Shown here: in pieces, positions 7,593 to 9,580 of the stretch
Layout: each line of letters begins with the position of its first letter
Numbering within the stretch: the stretch's first letter is position 1
Translations under genes and position numbers: made by a program
NCBI GenBank assembly: GCA_031256615.1
Contig: JAIRQG010000126.1
Coordinates: 1-9,580 of the forward strand
Length of the DNA stretch: 9,580 nt
Reading direction: 5' to 3'
Source of the DNA: Candidatus Methanoplasma sp.
Lineage (GTDB): Archaea; Thermoplasmatota; Thermoplasmata; Methanomassiliicoccales; Methanomethylophilaceae
Notes under the pieces: generated by a model
What the model was told of the DNA's origin: nothing
Databases searched by the model: none
Seen by the model: the letters and a program-made list of their open reading frames with translations, nothing else

Positions 7593-7725
7593 GTTATCTT
7601 CCTCTATATTCGATCCGGTTTATTTGCTGTTTTGTTTTACTCAGTGGTGTGCATGAAATAGTTTCGGTCATATGAAATCGTCTTTCCGCGACCGTCTGGG
7701 TAGTTAAACCGCCCATTCTTTTGGA

Positions 7726-7749
7726 ACAAGATAGATGTATATATCTTGT
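7726..7749 (+). promoter_or_regulatory. TATA box inside an inverted repeat (promoter/operator)
   Basis: The perfect 8-bp arms ACAAGATA (7726-7733) and TATCTTGT (7742-7749) are separated by 8 bp. Together they span TATATAT (7738-7744), the best TATA box in the window. A plus-strand start about 25-27 bp downstream would be near 7767-7771, just where the structured region begins. A palindrome over the TATA box is the usual position for a repressor site in archaea, where binding blocks TBP. Because TATATA is symmetric, the box could also serve xseA on the minus strand with a leader of about 120 nt. Confidence 0.5.
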
Positions 7750-7976
7750 AATGTGTTCTCTTCTTGGAAGATGATTACCCGGACAAAGGTCTGGGAGCCC
7801 TTTACGAGGGCTAGCCGATCGCATTATTCAGGGCAGGATAAGGTCGATAACGACCTCAACTGCGCCAGACGGGTATGCGATAACCCGAACCCTGAGTCTC
7901 CAGGATTTGGCTATTATTTCACCTCCTCCCGGGCGGACCCGGTACCCTTGGAGAGCATGGTACCGAGCTCTCCGCT

Positions 7977-8073
7977 TTCGGGCAATTTCTTCACTGCGCT
8001 TAGAGTATTTATTCGTTACAGGGGGGTGTCCGAATATCCCGAAAGTGAAAAAAAATCGAAGAAATTGCCCGAA
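7977..8073. repeat. Perfect 16-bp inverted repeat with 65-nt loop
   Basis: TTCGGGCAATTTCTTC (7977-7992) and its exact reverse complement (8058-8073) flank 65 nt. That interior holds a nested 6-bp stem (8010-8015 with 8031-8036) closing on a G6 tract (8021-8026), and an A8 tract (8048-8055). No target-site duplication flanks the arms, so I read this as the 3' domain of the structured RNA and not as a small transposable element. Confidence 0.7.
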
Positions 8074-8086
8074 TTGACTCTTTTTA
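8074..8086 (+). terminator. T-run ending the structured RNA region
   Basis: TTGACTCTTTTTA follows the 16-bp stem immediately and provides a short T5 tract (8081-8085), a plausible archaeal termination signal for the plus-strand RNA. The tract is short, so confidence is limited. Confidence 0.3.
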
Positions 8087-8143
8087 GAGGGGGTTTGGCA
8101 ATTAACAGATGCGCGCAGACAATGCTTGCGACCGGCGCATAGC

Positions 8144-8350
8144 TCAGCTCAATTTATTGAAAATGACAGTTTCTTCCTTAAGGGAGATCTTCCCGACCTG
8201 ATATCCGTACAGGGTCAGCTCTTTTTTGCAGTTCAAAAAGGAGTGGTCTAGTTTGACTCCTGCAACATCACATATTTCATCGAAAGTCAATTTTATCTGA
8301 GGGCTGCCGTTCTTCTGAATAAACTCCCATAATTTATCGTATTTACTCAT
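8144..8350 (-). CDS. Small conserved hypothetical protein, DUF7662-like
   Basis: This 68-residue protein begins MSKYDKLWEFIQKNG, continues with LTFDEICDVAGVKLDHSFLN, and ends YGYQVGKISLKEETVIFNKL. I recognise this pattern from widespread short hypothetical proteins of bacteria and archaea grouped as DUF7662. Their function is not established. The N-terminal part looks like a small winged-helix-like or helical module (DKLWEFI, LTFDEIC) followed by two beta strands. There are no cysteine clusters, membrane segments or catalytic motifs. The ATG at 8350 is the only sensible start, since a stop lies a few codons upstream in frame. No strong ribosome binding site is within 15 nt; an AAAGGA is about 20 nt away. 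It lies 25 nt downstream of the broken DUF4143 ATPase gene on the same strand and may be read from the same transcript. Confidence 0.7.
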   Translation of the reverse strand: MSKYDKLWEFIQKNGSPQIKLTFDEICDVAGVKLDHSFLNCKKELTLYGYQVGKISLKEETVIFNKLS

Positions 8351-8375
8351 TTGCGCATCGCACGGTCATATCCTT

Positions 8376-9580
8376 TCAGTCCTTTAAGCAACCGATGGGA
8401 ACGACATACACTCCGTCCGGGCGGCGGTAAGCGTAGTTCAGCCCTGTAAGCACCATAAGGAACCCAGGCTCCTGCACGTGATCGGCATCTATCTTTTGCT
8501 TCAGCTTGAGAAGGTTCTCTGCCGCCTCGTCTATCATGTCTCCTCCGAGCTTTGTCTCAACTCCGCCCCAGTTCCCATTCTTCAGGTGTATCACGGCGTC
8601 CGCTTCCAGGCCGGAACTGTCATGATACTGGCAGACGCTTCCTCCGAGCTTTTCCGCATATACTCTCAGGTCGCGTATGCAAAGGCTTTCGAACAGTAAA
8701 CCGAAAGTGCTGATATCGTTGATCAGATCTGCGGGGGATGCTCCCAAAGCTGCAGCTGCGATCGACGGGTCCACGAATTGACGTTTGTCGCCGGTACGGA
8801 TGACAGTTTTCGACCGCAGTTTCGGACTCCAGGCAGGCAGGTCCTCGATCACGAACAGTTTACGCAATGCGTTGGAATATGATGTGAGCGTTTTTCATCC
8901 AATGTCCCTTCTGTAGCTGAAACATCGTTCTGGATGGTCGTGTTCGAAGCGAATGAGGATATATGGCGTGCATAGGAGCGCAGTATTCTCCGCGCTCTTT
9001 CCGGGTTCCCTTTTATGTCATCAACGTTGATGATATCATCATCAGTGAGCGATCTGAAATAGTTCTCGGCGATCAAAAGCGCGGCCTCATCATCATCTCC
9101 TACTGACTCCGACCATCCTCCGCGGCAGATAAGATGCGCAATGCGGTTGAATGAGATCTTGGAATTCCTGGATATTTTTGGAATACCGTTGAAGAGGTCT
9201 TTGAGGGACACTTCGCCGGTAGATTCAAGCGACTCGTAGAGCGACATGGGGCGCATTACGATCCTTGCCATACGTCCGGTGCCCGAGTGGCGATCCTTAT
9301 CTTCGATCGGCTTCGCCGAGCCTGTCAGTATGTATTGGCCGCGCCCGCTGTTGTTATCGATATCCCAGCGGATATGATCCCATAATTCAGGAAGCTTTTG
9401 CCATTCATCGAAAAGTAGAGGGCGCTCGCCTTTCAGCACATTTTCCTCTTCAGTGGTCAAATATGTTCGGTATCGTTTAAGGATGCTGGTACGCTGTAAC
9501 TCAACCACAGTTTTTGAAAAACGTTTTGCAGTTGTAGATTTTCCGCACCATTTAGGCCCTTCAATGACTATGCAGCCGGC
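8376..9580 (-). pseudogene. AAA_14/DUF4143 ATP-binding protein, frameshifted and 5'-truncated by the window edge
   Basis: Two consecutive minus-strand frames (9580 to 8849, and 8867 to 8376) are halves of one ATPase. The N-terminal half has Walker A GPKWCGKST (9559-9533), Walker B LLFDEW (about 9418-9401), a sensor-like ILTGSAKP, and ICRGGWSES, typical of the AAA_14 family. The C-terminal half is DUF4143, with FGLLFESLCIRDLR and a nuclease-like GVETKLGG near the end (D.E.K pattern resembling PD-(D/E)XK folds). Restoring one A to the A5 run (T5 at 8891-8895 on the plus strand) reads straight through as DEKTLTSYSNALRKLFVIED, joining the frames without a gap. As given, the first frame ends about 14 codons after the shift at a TGA (8849-8851). 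The family is common and often multi-copy in prokaryotic genomes; some members are suspected of toxin-antitoxin or mobile-element links, but function is not known. The true start is beyond base 9580. A sequencing error cannot be excluded. Confidence 0.85.

Larger units (their letters stand above)
7768..8086 (+). ncRNA. Candidate structured non-coding RNA, family unknown
   Basis: About 320 nt without a credible protein gene form a chain of hairpins, read here on the plus strand. CCCGGAC-AAAG-GTCTGGG spans 7778-7795. AGCCCT-TTACG-AGGGCT (7796-7812) follows it directly. TCAGGG (7828-7833) pairs with CCCTGA (7890-7895), enclosing AGGTCG-ATAA-CGACCT (7841-7856) and CGGGT/ACCCG (7870-7887). Further on are CCGGG-CGGA-CCCGG (7929-7942) and GGAGAGC/GCTCTCC (7950-7973). 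A 16-bp stem, 7977-7992 with 8058-8073, encloses TATTCG/CGAATA (8010-8036). The first stem contains a G-U pair possible only in plus-strand RNA, and a TATA box lies at the right distance upstream and a T-run at the end, so the plus strand is favoured. I looked for SRP RNA, RNase P RNA, 5S rRNA and tRNA signatures and found none. A 135-codon plus-strand frame (7735-8142) crosses the region but has no plausible protein features. Confidence 0.5.

Noticed and set aside
7594..7824. 76-codon minus-strand open frame just upstream of xseA
   Set aside because: No family resemblance, no convincing ribosome binding site, and it crosses the promoter palindrome and the first hairpins of the RNA; probably leader sequence.
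7977..8073. Small inverted-repeat transposable element (MITE)
   Set aside because: The 16-bp arms lack a flanking target-site duplication, no second copy is present in the window, and the arms fit as the last stem of a longer structured RNA.
7768..8086. Archaeal SRP RNA or RNase P RNA
   Set aside because: The SRP helix-8 pattern (GGAA loop with AGCAG) and the rod-like 5'-3' pairing are missing, and the RNase P conserved blocks (GAGGAAAGUCC, ACAGAA) were not found on either strand. A divergent member cannot be excluded without a covariance-model search.
8109..8140. ATGCGC/GCGCAT stem as a terminator for the small DUF7662-like gene
   Set aside because: The 6-bp stem has a 20-nt loop and no T-run on the minus strand right after it; too weak to call.
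7735..8142. 135-codon plus-strand open frame starting at an ATG over the TATA box
   Set aside because: Its start overlaps the promoter palindrome, it has no ribosome binding site, its composition is not protein-like, and it runs through the hairpin chain; it is best explained as an open frame over a structured RNA.
1..9580. CRISPR array, tRNA or rRNA genes
   Set aside because: No regularly spaced direct repeats and no recognisable tRNA cloverleaf or rRNA signature were seen on either strand.

Overview
The window looks like a piece of an archaeal chromosome, most plausibly a gut or rumen methanogen of the Methanomassiliicoccales/Thermoplasmata type. This placement is an inference. It rests on an archaeal-style peroxiredoxin with a C-terminal CLDWFLC motif, AT-rich TATA-like boxes upstream of several transcription units, GGAG/GGTG ribosome binding sites, and a mix of archaeal housekeeping genes with bacterial-type genes (ExoVII, DUF4143 ATPase). 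No rRNA or tRNA gene is present to settle the lineage.

Layout, left to right. 1-234 (+) is the C-terminal end of a peroxiredoxin, followed by a hairpin/T-run terminator. 404-3287 (+) is a two-gene potassium-uptake operon: trkA (cytoplasmic NAD-binding regulator) and trkH (membrane ion-conducting subunit), 4 nt apart. 3288-4127 (-) is a TPR-like helical-repeat protein of unknown function whose stop codon abuts that of trkH. 4226-6113 (+) is a two-gene operon with an 11-nt overlap: an ABC/OLD-type AAA ATPase and a DUF4435 TOPRIM-like protein. This is the gene architecture of the PARIS (AriA/AriB) anti-phage system and the most interesting element in the window. 6103-7592 (-) is the xseA-xseB operon for exonuclease VII, overlapping the end of the DUF4435 gene.

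7593-8143 has no credible protein gene. It holds a TATA box embedded in an 8-bp inverted repeat, then about 300 nt carrying a run of at least eight hairpins, ending in a perfect 16-bp long-range stem and a T-run. I read it as a plus-strand structured non-coding RNA that I cannot assign to a known family. 8144-8350 (-) is a small conserved hypothetical protein (DUF7662-like). 8376-9580 (-) is an AAA_14/DUF4143 ATPase broken by a one-base deletion in an A-run and running off the right edge.

The Trk genes form one functional unit (K+ uptake) and XseA/XseB another (single-strand DNA degradation). The ATPase/DUF4435 pair probably acts as an immune complex in which the ATPase senses or sequesters and the TOPRIM protein is a nuclease effector. 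The remaining genes show no evident functional link.
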